Of a stretch of DNA of 30,351 nucleotides, positions 16,803-24,849 are shown one piece after another. How positions within the stretch are numbered: the first letter of the stretch is position 1; each line of letters opens with the position of its first letter. Source of the DNA: an uncultured Bacteroidales bacterium (GTDB lineage Bacteria; Bacteroidota; Bacteroidia; Bacteroidales; Lentimicrobiaceae); assembly GCA_937894795.1 (NCBI GenBank), contig CALCQV010000140.1, positions 1 through 30,351 of the forward strand, read 5' to 3'. A program made the translations under genes and the position numbers. The notes beneath the pieces were generated by a model that saw only the letters and a program-made list of their open reading frames with translations, was not told the origin of the DNA and searched no databases.

Positions 16803-17249
16803 TTATTTTTTACCTGAAAATATATTCTTTATTGTGTTGAGTATATTTCCCTGACCTCCAATTGAACCAATAATATCCTGCAGATCAAAATCCTTATCCT
16901 TCGGATCATTGGTCTTGTTCTTAATCTTATCAAGGATTACAGGCACAATTTTGTTCACTATGCCGGTGGCAGCAGCTCCATCCAGGCCTAGTTTTTTCAT
17001 CAGATCACCGGCTATTCCATCAGTGATCTTGCCTACCGCAGGATTTTGAGAGATGTCGTCATCTTTATCAAAAAACTTTTTGATAGCCCCCAGGTCTATA
17101 GATGAGTTTTTGCCTGATAACTGGTTCATGAGCGAAGCAGCAGTCTGCTTAATTGCCTCTTCATTTTTCTCATTCGGCACCGAAGGGTTCTTAATAATTG
17201 CATCATCAGCAAATTCCTGAACCAACTTTGTAATGTTGTCTAATAACAT
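16803..17249 (-). CDS. YidB/DUF937-like protein
   Basis: This 148-residue protein is helical and Lys/Asp-rich. Its pattern GKITDGIAGDLMKKLGLDG, then IVNKIVPVILDKIKNK, an acidic DPKDKDFDLQDII segment and a glycine-rich end resembles YidB/DUF937 proteins, whose function is unknown. I chose the ATG at 17249 over the in-frame ATG at 17303, because the extra 18 residues are not family-like; that choice is a judgement. There is no signal peptide in the shorter form. It lies 16 bases upstream of the dodecin gene on the same strand, so both are likely co-transcribed. YidB relatives have been found near stress and storage genes, but nothing here defines a partner. Confidence is moderate as I recalled the pattern without alignment. 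Confidence 0.7.
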   Translation of the reverse strand: MLLDNITKLVQEFADDAIIKNPSVPNEKNEEAIKQTAASLMNQLSGKNSSIDLGAIKKFFDKDDDISQNPAVGKITDGIAGDLMKKLGLDGAAATGIVNKIVPVILDKIKNKTNDPKDKDFDLQDIIGSIGGQGNILNTIKNIFSGKK

Positions 17250-17549
17250 GATGTTTGATTTTAATAAATATTGAATTACAAATTTCTGCACAAGTATCTT
17301 CAATTGAATTCAGATATCCCGCCAGAATGTACAATATACGAAATATTTCATCTCGTTAGAAATTCTGAAATGAATATTTCTTGAAACATATTGCTTTTAT
17401 TGGATAACAATCCTTATAGCTGCTTCCAATACTGAGAATGGTCCATTGTATTTGTATGATTCAGGACACTTTTTTAAGATACCCAAAATCAATATCAGTG
17501 AAATATTGAGATAAAATAAGTAATGGATTAAAGGTGAAGTGAATAGAAA
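17250..17549. other. Intergenic region with imperfect inverted repeat
   Basis: No gene is visible in these 300 bases. GAAATATTTCAT (17340-17351) pairs with ATGAATATTTC (17380-17390) with one bulge, upstream of the YidB-like gene. It could be part of that gene's leader or its regulation; I see no TAnnTTTG box. Confidence 0.3.
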
Positions 17550-17831
17550 TCAGGTGTACAAATTATATTTTTTCTCTAAAATTCTACGCCCTTTTTCAAG
17601 TGAACGGAAATTCAGGTAGCTGCTGTTAATATTACTGATCTCATCATTGTTGATTATATCAGCATCGGCTTTTTGGCTTATGGAGTCCCGTTTGATTTCA
17701 AAAGTATAAATAGTGATGTGTTTGTTTGATATTACTGAAGAAAGTGTATCAACAGGCTCTTTCTCAACAGATGCTCCAAAAAGTATTATCATTGAGAGTA
17801 ATGTAAGTGTTAATGTTAGAAATATCTTCAT
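17550..17831 (-). CDS. Small exported protein of unknown function
   Basis: This 93-residue product begins with a clear signal peptide (about residues 1-20, MKIFLTLTLTLLSMIILFGAS). The mature part is short, polar and rich in Ser, Asn, Ile and charged residues, and its C-terminus is basic and aromatic (EKKYNLYT). I recognise no domain and no cysteine pair. The gene stands alone between two intergenic stretches of roughly 250-300 bases. The signal peptide and regular codon use make a real gene more likely than chance, but expression is unproved. It may be periplasmic or secreted. Confidence 0.6.
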   Translation of the reverse strand: MKIFLTLTLTLLSMIILFGASVEKEPVDTLSSVISNKHITIYTFEIKRDSISQKADADIINNDEISNINSSYLNFRSLEKGRRILEKKYNLYT

Positions 17832-18119
17832 ACGAGGCAGCTTTTAGCGATACAATCCGACTTCTCATTTATCGTATGCTGACTTGTATTAAAATAGCGT
17901 GCCAGAAGCATTCAACCCGGGCATATTCTCAACCGGTATTTAAGTCAAATGCGCTGTATATCACAGGATCAGGAGTTCTTCCTTCGGTAAAATAATTGGA
18001 TTAACAAATGGATTCCAAGCACTTAACTGTATATCGAAAAGGAATAATGCCACGGAGCGGGGAAATGTTCTACATCAGTAAATCAACCTTCCACTTTTTT
18101 CATATTACTTTACACATTA
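17832..18119. other. Intergenic region, no clear feature
   Basis: These 288 bases between the MbnP-family gene and the small exported protein show no convincing gene, RNA or terminator. Short open frames on the plus strand run into the neighbouring genes and look accidental. Confidence 0.4.
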
Positions 18120-18923
18120 TCAATTTGTTACATAAAATGCATCTCTTCCATTCATACATCCTATATGCATTGCTTCCTGATTCTGCATAATCGCTCCGCC
18201 AAATCTGTTGTGATCGTAAATTATAGGGGTTTCAAACCAGCTGTTAATATCCATAATCAAGTTAATGGTAGTAGTGCCATCTTCTGCAACATAAAATATC
18301 TCCCCATCTGGTTCTACAGTGAAGCTATTATCAATAAATTCCGTAATATCAGCAATCTGTCCTGAATTGTTTTCGTAAATCTGTCCAATTCCTAAATGAA
18401 AATTAAAGGGCAATCGCTCATCCAGCGTATCTTTCCAAAATCCATTCATCATGAGATAATGATAACCTCCACCCAGGACTTCAGGCCATGCCATGTTCAC
18501 TTCTGGTGGATTTACAAACATAAATGACTTGTTCCGCTCACTCTTTATTCCAAAGGTGAATGATATACCATTGTAATACCCTGTTGGGAAATCATTGCCA
18601 CAAAACCATTCCATGGTCGAAGGAATCCTGGAATCAACATAATGAATATCGGTCCATCCATCAGGCTTAACTATTGAACCATCAGAATGATACAATACAA
18701 GATCTGAAATGAAGTACATTACTTCACTTATTTCATAAGGGTTTCCGGCAGCATTCCGATAAATCAACTCATTTGTTTTCAGGTTCTGCCCACCCACCTG
18801 ATGCTTAAATACTATTCTGAGCTTGTTAGGTTCTTTATCCGGCTGCTTTTCACTGCAAGAGAATTGTATTGAAGCTATGCAGGTTACGACAAATAAAATG
18901 TATTTAAAGTTGTGCGATCTCAT
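18120..18923 (-). CDS. MbnP-family lipoprotein, probable copper partner of the TonB receptor
   Basis: This 267-residue protein has a hydrophobic leader followed by SCSEKQ; Cys23 is the probable lipidation site, and the acidic residues after it fit surface or periplasmic lipoproteins of Bacteroidota. The body matches the MbnP fold: EISEVMYFISDLVLY, YYNGISFTFGI, and GGGYHYLMMNGFW near the middle, with several His, Met and Trp residues that could bind metal. MbnP proteins were first linked with methanobactin and copper handling. The gene starts 13 bases after the stop of the TonB-dependent receptor, so the two form an operon and probably act on the same substrate. No MbnH diheme partner is in the window. 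The family call rests on recalled motifs. Confidence 0.72.
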   Translation of the reverse strand: MRSHNFKYILFVVTCIASIQFSCSEKQPDKEPNKLRIVFKHQVGGQNLKTNELIYRNAAGNPYEISEVMYFISDLVLYHSDGSIVKPDGWTDIHYVDSRIPSTMEWFCGNDFPTGYYNGISFTFGIKSERNKSFMFVNPPEVNMAWPEVLGGGYHYLMMNGFWKDTLDERLPFNFHLGIGQIYENNSGQIADITEFIDNSFTVEPDGEIFYVAEDGTTTINLIMDINSWFETPIIYDHNRFGGAIMQNQEAMHIGCMNGRDAFYVTN

Positions 18924-18936
18924 TGTAACAGTTTCG

Positions 18937-21087
18937 TTAAAAATTCAGCTTCATCATTAAATAAAAAGATCTTCCGGGTTCATAAAGCTTGTAATCACTT
19001 CCCAACATTCTTCTGTTCAGATGGTCGAAATAGGCAACATCAAATAAATTATTACTTCCTGCAGTCAATGTGGCGTATTTGCATGGAGCATAAGAGACCG
19101 ACATATCAGTAAGAAAATATCCCGGTGTCTTTTCTTCATAATTTGATTCTGAAACCATAGCCTGTTCTGATACCGCTCTGAATGAAACTGAGGGCATAAG
19201 CTTTATTCCCGTGAAATCATAGCTGAACTGAACTTCAGCATCTAATGCAGGGATCTCAGGGAGTGGATCATTATAGATGATTGTACTGCCAATAACCTGA
19301 CCATTCTGAATCAGGTTTTTAACAACACTTGGAAACCAGGCATATGTATAACCAGCTGATAAAGTAAGCATTCCATTCTCAAGCACCTTCATTCCTCCGC
19401 CGGCTTCAAAGCCTGTGAAAAAAGCTCTGTCAACATTGGTGAACTGTTTTACTCCCGGGGCTCCCATACTTACAGGCATTGCAACGGATGGTGAAATTAA
19501 CATACCAGTGATGTAATCCTTTATTTGTGAAGCAAAAAGATTCAATTGCAGACTTACATCTTTAAATTGATGGTTTGCAATAATATCAGCCTGAAGGCTC
19601 GTTTCCGGCCTGAGCTGAGGATTACCCAGATAATCATACTTGTCAAAACCGGTAGCCAGGAACTTAATGTATCGCTCCTGCATATCGGGTGCCCTTTGGC
19701 TGAACGCAATTCCTAACCCAAGCGAACTATGTTCTCTCATACTATAGGATGCATTTAATACAGCTCCCAACAATACGTGTTCCACAGGGCTGCTATTGAA
19801 CCAGCTTTGATTCTCCTTAATCAGTATCAGAGTATCAGCGGAGTGTGACTTATAATAGTCAATTCTTAATACACCTCCGGCCTGAAACTTTCCTTTGTTA
19901 TATTTTAATTCCGAAAAAAGTCCGGAGTTCAGCAGCATTGCGTCATTCCACAGATTGAATGATTTTGATGAAATGAATTCCTGACCATCCATAATCATAA
20001 TCATTCTCATATTACGTGTTCCATCTTTGCTGATGCGCAGCAAATCAATTCCGTTGCTCAGTGAAAAATTGCCAATTGTACGAGCGATGGCAATCCTGCC
20101 ACCTATACTGGAAGTGTTAACCAGTGCTGTTGCCTGCATAATACCCTGATATGGCGGTACAACATGCGAATACTGCGGTCTTTTACTGTTGTCCATCAAA
20201 TGATTAACCCGCGTATGCCAGATAGACAATTCCAAACGTTGATTTAACCTACGGGGGCTGAAGTGACTATAATAGCCGGATATTATGTGTGTATTATCAC
20301 TAATCTCATCCATTGGAAGTGCAGGGAAAAGCACATCATCGGTAAAAGAGCCTTTATAAGATATTACAAGCATGCTGTTTTTACCAAGCTTATATCCTGC
20401 GTCGGCCGATATGTCCTTTTTTGTATAAGAAGACTTCCACTCTGTCCCGTTGCCATCTTTATAGTTACCTGCTTTTGCTATCCCACCCGACACATTGATT
20501 AACATCTTTTTATTGGAACCCGACATACCAATATATTGCCTGTATCCATTGCGGCCAGCGTCATAGCTAACGTTTGACTGAGCATTGAATCCTTTATTGA
20601 AATCCTGCCATCCGGGTCGGCTTATCACCCTGATTCCTGCAAGAGCCGATGGCCCATACTGCATCATATATGAGCCTTTTATTATCTCCAGTCGCTTAAC
20701 AACATCAGGATTCAGGTGTGATAACACCGGGTCCATCCTGTTTGGGCATCCTCCTTCAATATGTATGCCTTCATCAAGAATCACGCGTATCTGTGAGTAA
20801 CGGTAACCTCTAACCACAGGATCAATGGCATAACCACCTCTTCTTATTCCGCTTACATTGCTCTCCCGGCGTAATATTGACCCCAGATCAGGTGATATAT
20901 TCAGATCTATCGATCTCTTTTCTAAGTGAATAACCGGAATATTCTTCTGCAAAGCACTATCAGTGATAATTACTTCAGGCAATTGCACTATGGTGTCTGT
21001 TACCTGATTATATGCCGATATCGGTGAAGTGGAAATCAGGATGTAGAGCAGCAATTCCTTGACCCTGGAAATCTGTTTGAGTATCAT
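18937..21087 (-). CDS. TonB-dependent receptor of the OprC/NosA copper type
   Basis: This 716-residue outer membrane receptor has a short signal region, a plug domain and a C-terminal beta-barrel ending in phenylalanine (MMKLNF). The plug contains IEGGCPNRMDP at residues 110-120, with Cys114 and Met118 forming the CxxxM motif and His124 close behind. In OprC of Pseudomonas this CxxxM pair binds copper, and NosA/OprC copper receptors share the CPNRMDP signature. The plug motif RGYRYSQIRVILDEG is also typical of the group. It lacks the N-terminal carboxypeptidase-like domain of SusC proteins. It lies 123 bases after the ric stop and is followed closely by an MbnP-family lipoprotein. Copper uptake is strongly suggested; another metal complex remains possible. 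Confidence 0.85.
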   Translation of the reverse strand: MILKQISRVKELLLYILISTSPISAYNQVTDTIVQLPEVIITDSALQKNIPVIHLEKRSIDLNISPDLGSILRRESNVSGIRRGGYAIDPVVRGYRYSQIRVILDEGIHIEGGCPNRMDPVLSHLNPDVVKRLEIIKGSYMMQYGPSALAGIRVISRPGWQDFNKGFNAQSNVSYDAGRNGYRQYIGMSGSNKKMLINVSGGIAKAGNYKDGNGTEWKSSYTKKDISADAGYKLGKNSMLVISYKGSFTDDVLFPALPMDEISDNTHIISGYYSHFSPRRLNQRLELSIWHTRVNHLMDNSKRPQYSHVVPPYQGIMQATALVNTSSIGGRIAIARTIGNFSLSNGIDLLRISKDGTRNMRMIMIMDGQEFISSKSFNLWNDAMLLNSGLFSELKYNKGKFQAGGVLRIDYYKSHSADTLILIKENQSWFNSSPVEHVLLGAVLNASYSMREHSSLGLGIAFSQRAPDMQERYIKFLATGFDKYDYLGNPQLRPETSLQADIIANHQFKDVSLQLNLFASQIKDYITGMLISPSVAMPVSMGAPGVKQFTNVDRAFFTGFEAGGGMKVLENGMLTLSAGYTYAWFPSVVKNLIQNGQVIGSTIIYNDPLPEIPALDAEVQFSYDFTGIKLMPSVSFRAVSEQAMVSESNYEEKTPGYFLTDMSVSYAPCKYATLTAGSNNLFDVAYFDHLNRRMLGSDYKLYEPGRSFYLMMKLNF

Positions 21088-21107
21088 TATTCAAATCTCT
21101 GTTCAAA

Positions 21108-21115
21108 CAAAGATA
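21108..21115 (-). promoter_or_regulatory. Candidate -7 box for the copper-receptor operon
   Basis: On the minus strand TATCTTTG matches TAnnTTTG and lies 20 bases before the receptor ATG. No good -33 box is at the expected spacing, which would suit a promoter needing an activator. Confidence 0.4.
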
Positions 21116-21210
21116 TAATAAAAATCTGAGGGATACCGGGAAACATCAATCACAACAGGAATACACTCCTTAGAAGATCATCAATAAAATCGAATGAAAA
21201 TCAATATCAG

Positions 21211-21936
21211 TTAAACGGAAAATGATTTTTCCAATTCAACGGATTTCGGGAATAGAATATTATTTTCCAAATGTATATGTTTGTGAAGATCACTTTCAAA
21301 CTCTTTCAGCAATGCAAAAGAGACCTGATACGTTCTGCAAGCATCTTCAGGTGTGGTGTAGTTGTTAGTCAATGTAACAATAGTCCTGAATCTTTCACCT
21401 TCGGCATCATGTTCCTGCATCATCATTTGTATTGGATTCATAACTGTTCCAAATCCCGGTTGTGAATATGCGGCCTTGTTATCACCGGCGGCCACCATTT
21501 TCCTTATAGCAGGGAAGAGTACCAATTCTTCTTTTTTCATGTGAGCAGCTAAATTAGAAGCTGAAATCAGGAATTCCTCTCTTACCTGAAACAGTTCAGG
21601 ATGGTTACTGCCGTGCACCTCACAAATTTTATCAAGATACACTTTTAGAACAGGTACTGCCTTCTCAATATATCTGTGATGCTTTTTCTCAATATAATCA
21701 GCCAGGAGATCAAGTGGCCACGACCTGAAATCTGTTTGTGCATTGTCAGTTACTGTAGTAGCCTCTTTAAGTTCTGATAATAATTTCTCTGGGTCAAGGT
21801 TATTCAAAGTTGAAACTTCTTCCAGTGAAACTCCTCCCCTGCAGCAAAAGTCAATTCCATATTTCTGAAATACAGAAGCAGCACGATAATCATCGGCTAC
21901 AAATGATCCTACACTTCTTGTTTTTGTCCATTCCAT
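21211..21936 (-). CDS. ric: Iron-sulfur cluster repair diiron protein (Ric/ScdA/YtfE)
   Basis: This 241-residue protein has the N-terminal DUF542 (ScdA-N) domain with Cys31-Cys32 in YGIDFCCRGG and a C-terminal hemerythrin-like four-helix domain. The metal-binding residues are all visible: KKHHRYI, HGSNHPEL, HMKKEELVLFP, MMQEHDAEG and HKHIHLENNILFP. Ric repairs Fe-S clusters damaged by nitric oxide or peroxide by delivering iron. It lies 132 bases downstream of an Rrf2-type regulator on the same strand, the type that usually controls it. Ahead lies a copper-type receptor operon. This is the best-assigned protein in the cluster. Confidence 0.95.
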   Translation of the reverse strand: MEWTKTRSVGSFVADDYRAASVFQKYGIDFCCRGGVSLEEVSTLNNLDPEKLLSELKEATTVTDNAQTDFRSWPLDLLADYIEKKHHRYIEKAVPVLKVYLDKICEVHGSNHPELFQVREEFLISASNLAAHMKKEELVLFPAIRKMVAAGDNKAAYSQPGFGTVMNPIQMMMQEHDAEGERFRTIVTLTNNYTTPEDACRTYQVSFALLKEFESDLHKHIHLENNILFPKSVELEKSFSV

Positions 21937-22068
21937 ATATCACTAATTTTGAATTTATTACTCATTTTATTAATTATATTCCATTCCATTGATGCTCCTA
22001 CTTCATTATTAAAGTCGAAAGTGTAACATTACAATTTGGAATTAGTATCCTTTCTTTCCTCAATTCAA

Positions 22069-22509
22069 TCATTCAGCTCTTTTCAGAAAAGTCAATCCAT
22101 CAGGAATGCCACTGGCCAATTCCTTAAGAGTTGTTTGCTCCAGCATTACCCTCAACTCTTCCCTGACAATCTTAAACTTATGATGCACTGGGCAAGGTCT
22201 GAGCTCATTACAGTTCTCCAAACCCAGACCACAACCTTTGTAGATTGAATCTCCATCAATAGCCGACACTATCTGGCTTAGCGTAATCTCTCCGGCTCTT
22301 GCCTCATTAATGACAAAACCTCCTGTAGGTCCTTTGAGTGAACTTAAAAGTCCGCTTTTAACCAGTTTCTGAAGTATCTTGGCTGTAAATGAAACCGGTG
22401 AATTAATTTCCTGAGCAATGTCATTCAAGCTGACCCTTTTGTGAAAGCTCGATTGCATAGCAACAAAAATTAATGCCCGTATACTGTATTCACAAGTTTT
22501 TGAAAACAT
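22069..22509 (-). CDS. Rrf2-family regulator with Fe-S cysteine cluster (NsrR-like)
   Basis: This 146-residue protein has the Rrf2 winged helix-turn-helix (CEYSIRALIFVAMQ, SLNDIAQEI, LVKSGLLSSLKGPTGGFVI) and a cysteine cluster Cys93-x6-Cys100-x5-Cys106, which could hold an Fe-S cluster as in IscR or NsrR. The first gap is longer than in the IscR form, so cluster type or stability may differ. Its place just ahead of ric suggests sensing of nitric oxide or oxidative damage and control of ric and possibly the copper receptor operon. It is followed by the ric gene on the same strand with a 132-base gap that may hold a separate promoter. NsrR is the likelier relative, but IscR-like function cannot be excluded. 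Confidence 0.85.
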   Translation of the reverse strand: MFSKTCEYSIRALIFVAMQSSFHKRVSLNDIAQEINSPVSFTAKILQKLVKSGLLSSLKGPTGGFVINEARAGEITLSQIVSAIDGDSIYKGCGLGLENCNELRPCPVHHKFKIVREELRVMLEQTTLKELASGIPDGLTFLKRAE

Positions 22510-22825
22510 AATCCTGCTTATTACTTTACAAAAATAAACATTTTCCTGAATAAAGGATATTTTTGTCCGAAATTATTTTTTTTCATTATTCTCTTCAAAA
22601 GCGTCCTTGAAAACCTTATGAAATCAGCATGCTTATCCGCGCATCAGCGACTAATGAAAAGAGGGAAATAAATTCTGATATTTGAAAGCTGACGACCAGA
22701 GAATAGTATCTCCATGGCACTACTCTTCATAGATATTGAAGTTTTTTTAAGTAGTTTTGTTTCAGTAATGCAATTCCCTTCAAATTCATGGTCAGCCATT
22801 GATAGTAAATCACATCCTCTATAGA
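22510..22825. other. Divergent intergenic region with two candidate promoters
   Basis: This 316-base gap separates the Rrf2 gene (-) from the small lysine-rich gene (+). Minus-strand TATTTTTG (22529-22536) and plus-strand TAGTTTTG (22752-22759) match the TAnnTTTG box for the two genes. An imperfect palindrome GGA-N8-TCC lies at 22555-22568, upstream of the regulator's box. I see no other gene. Confidence 0.4.
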
Positions 22826-23002
22826 ATGAATAAACGAAATAGAAAGAAAAAAGAGAAGAAGCTGGCTATCCATAAGGAAATCAGAAAAATTAAACGTGAA
22901 GAACAATTGAAATCAGGTGCAAAACTGACAACAAGAGTAATCCCCGACAAGACGAAGTATTCCAGAAAAAAGAAATCAGACGATCTTGATGCTGATGTCT
23001 GA
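22826..23002 (+). CDS. Small lysine-rich basic protein
   Basis: This 58-residue product is very basic: the first 35 residues are mostly Lys, Arg and Glu (for example NKRNRKKKEKKLA), followed by AKLTTRVIPDKTKYSRKKK and an acidic tail DDLDADV. Similar short proteins ending in TTRV-P-K-Y-RKK appear across Bacteroidota, as I recall them. I chose ATG 22826 over an upstream in-frame TTG. The composition suggests binding to RNA, ribosomes or DNA, but no function is known to me. A candidate -7 box lies about 65 bases upstream. It is convergent with the nitroreductase gene, 16 bases apart. Confidence 0.6.
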   Translation: MNKRNRKKKEKKLAIHKEIRKIKREEQLKSGAKLTTRVIPDKTKYSRKKKSDDLDADV

Positions 23003-23018
23003 TGATGAAACCTAATGA

Positions 23019-23666
23019 TCAGTATCCTACCGTTTGTGCCAGTATGATCTGTTTATTCTCAGGCAATTTAAGCAATTCAGCTAAAACTTTCTGATCAAAT
23101 GATGCTCTGACCACTGTATGTAAATCAGCTGAAGCACAATACAGATATATGTTCTGCATAATAGCACCGGCATGTACGCCCGCATAGACGAGCTTCTTCT
23201 CAGCTGCGCCATCTCCCAGCTTATTCATATCTGATACAATTATTATATTGAGCATAGACTTGGCAACAAAGTCCTGCATACCTGCCGACTTCATGTGATT
23301 ACCAACTTGAATCAAATCAAGAGTATTGTTCAGGTCGTTATAGAAGAATATTCCATCAGGCAACATTACATATACCTCCATATTCTGCCGGTTCATAGCA
23401 GTGGGTGCCGTATGCTTACCGTCCTTTTCGCGGTTTATGCCATTGGCAGCCCAAAGAATGTTTGACAACTCCTGCATAGGGATTTCTTTAGAACTGAATT
23501 CCCTGGAGCTCTTCCGTACATTTAAACAAGCCATCAGTGCCTTGCCTCCTGCTCTATCGGGTGCCGGCAATTGTATGATTGAAGTACCCTGTGCCATAGA
23601 TTTTTGGGTAAAAATACATAGTATTAAAGCAATAACTGCGCCCATTTTGTAAAAACTTCTTTCCAT
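23019..23666 (-). CDS. Exported nitroreductase-family (SagB/ThcOx-like) protein
   Basis: This 215-residue protein has a signal peptide (about residues 1-25, ending in SMAQ) and one nitroreductase domain. RKSSREFSSKEI begins the flavin-binding part, followed by LSNILWAANGINRE and later GVHAGAIMQNIYLYCASADLHTV, all typical of SagB/ThcOx-like members of the nitroreductase fold. Most of the family are cytosolic flavoenzymes that use FMN; an exported form would need its flavin loaded outside the cytoplasm or be folded before export. The gene stands alone, convergent with the small basic protein. The reaction and substrate cannot be told from sequence. No substrate peptide or cyclodehydratase gene is nearby, so a peptide-modification role is not supported. 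Confidence 0.85.
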   Translation of the reverse strand: MERSFYKMGAVIALILCIFTQKSMAQGTSIIQLPAPDRAGGKALMACLNVRKSSREFSSKEIPMQELSNILWAANGINREKDGKHTAPTAMNRQNMEVYVMLPDGIFFYNDLNNTLDLIQVGNHMKSAGMQDFVAKSMLNIIIVSDMNKLGDGAAEKKLVYAGVHAGAIMQNIYLYCASADLHTVVRASFDQKVLAELLKLPENKQIILAQTVGY

Positions 23667-23803
23667 AGTGTAAAGATTAAATGTATAATAACAGTAGTTT
23701 GAAGCTATTCAATTTTAACCGGTCATTTCTATATAGTAACTTATAAAGTAATCTGTTATGTAGCCTTTAAAAGTAATTATCCTTGTGCTTTCATTGCATA
23801 GCG

Positions 23804-24703
23804 TTACTCATACATAGCAAATCCTTCTTCGTGAGCTTTCCTGATCTGCTTTATGAGCTCTTCAGGTTTTAACACTTTAACATTACCACCATAAGAAAGC
23901 AATTCCATCAAAAAATCGTAAGTAAGGTAAAGTGTCATACCAATTACCAATCCATCCTCATTGTCACTAATAATAAATTGAGATTCATGCAATGGAAGTG
24001 ATTTTATATACCTGCCCTGAACGGCACTAAACCAAAGTTCAATACTATATGGTTTTGGTGCATTAGGACTGATTATACCGAAACAATGGCGGTAGAGATC
24101 ATTCACATTAAAGCCTTCAGGATAGATAAATTTCTGCTTTGATACTTTGAAGTCACTAATCCTGTCAAGGCCGAAAGTTTTTATTTTATTATCTTTCAGA
24201 TCAAGCCCCACCAAATACCAGCGATTCCTGAACTCCTTAACGGCATACGGTTCAACCATTCTGATTGAATTTGCTTCTTCCCAGAACGAAGAGTACCTGA
24301 AGTTCAGCTTCACCCGGTTTCTTATCGCGTATAATACACCCTGAAGGTATTCTGTGCCCTGTGATTTCCTTCTTTCAAAATGAATATCATTCGAAAGTCG
24401 GTCGCTCATATTCAGGGCATTGAAAGTGTCAAAAGCTTCCAATATACGCTCATTTATTTCAGGTTGCTCATCATCACTGATATAATAGGCCTGTTGTGAG
24501 CGGTCGTATTGTATATCTATCTTATATATCTCTCTTATATCATTAAGGTCGCGCTGAAAAGTACGTTTTGAAATATTGAAGTCATATTCTTCCAATTCCG
24601 ACTGCAACTCAAGATAATCAGAAATCTCTTCAAAAGTAGCAGGATATTTTCTGAGCTTTTTGATTATTAGGCTATAACGTGTTATTGATTCCCGTTTTGA
24701 CAT
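23804..24703 (-). CDS. WYL-domain transcriptional regulator
   Basis: This 299-residue protein has an N-terminal helix-turn-helix region (SKRESITRYSLIIKKLRKYPATFEEISDYL) and a central WYL domain with the motif NRWYLVGLDLKDNKIKTFGLDRI. A C-terminal WYL-associated extension follows. WYL regulators sense ligands, often nucleic-acid or small-molecule signals, and may act as repressors or activators. I chose ATG 24703; an upstream in-frame TTG at 24751 would add 16 residues. It lies about 150 bases downstream of the GH3 gene on the same strand, so it could belong to the glycosidase locus, but the gap argues for its own transcription. Other WYL proteins accompany DNA-repair or defence genes; none is seen here. 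Confidence 0.88.
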   Translation of the reverse strand: MSKRESITRYSLIIKKLRKYPATFEEISDYLELQSELEEYDFNISKRTFQRDLNDIREIYKIDIQYDRSQQAYYISDDEQPEINERILEAFDTFNALNMSDRLSNDIHFERRKSQGTEYLQGVLYAIRNRVKLNFRYSSFWEEANSIRMVEPYAVKEFRNRWYLVGLDLKDNKIKTFGLDRISDFKVSKQKFIYPEGFNVNDLYRHCFGIISPNAPKPYSIELWFSAVQGRYIKSLPLHESQFIISDNEDGLVIGMTLYLTYDFLMELLSYGGNVKVLKPEELIKQIRKAHEEGFAMYE

Positions 24704-24849
24704 AGCATTGATTTTCCCCTGCAATATCAGAAAAAATTGAATGCTGGTCAACTGTTAGGTATATTCCGGAAAAACAAGTAGATAGTCCAATCCTCAATAT
24801 TTGCAATTCCCGCCGAAGTGCGGATTATTTGATCAATTTTACAATAATC

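Noticed and set aside
17807..18190. Two short plus-strand frames in the intergenic region
   Set aside because: They run into genes on the other strand and have no protein-like composition.
24790..24830. CCGC/GCGG hairpin after the GH3 gene as a terminator
   Set aside because: Only four base pairs and no T-run follow.
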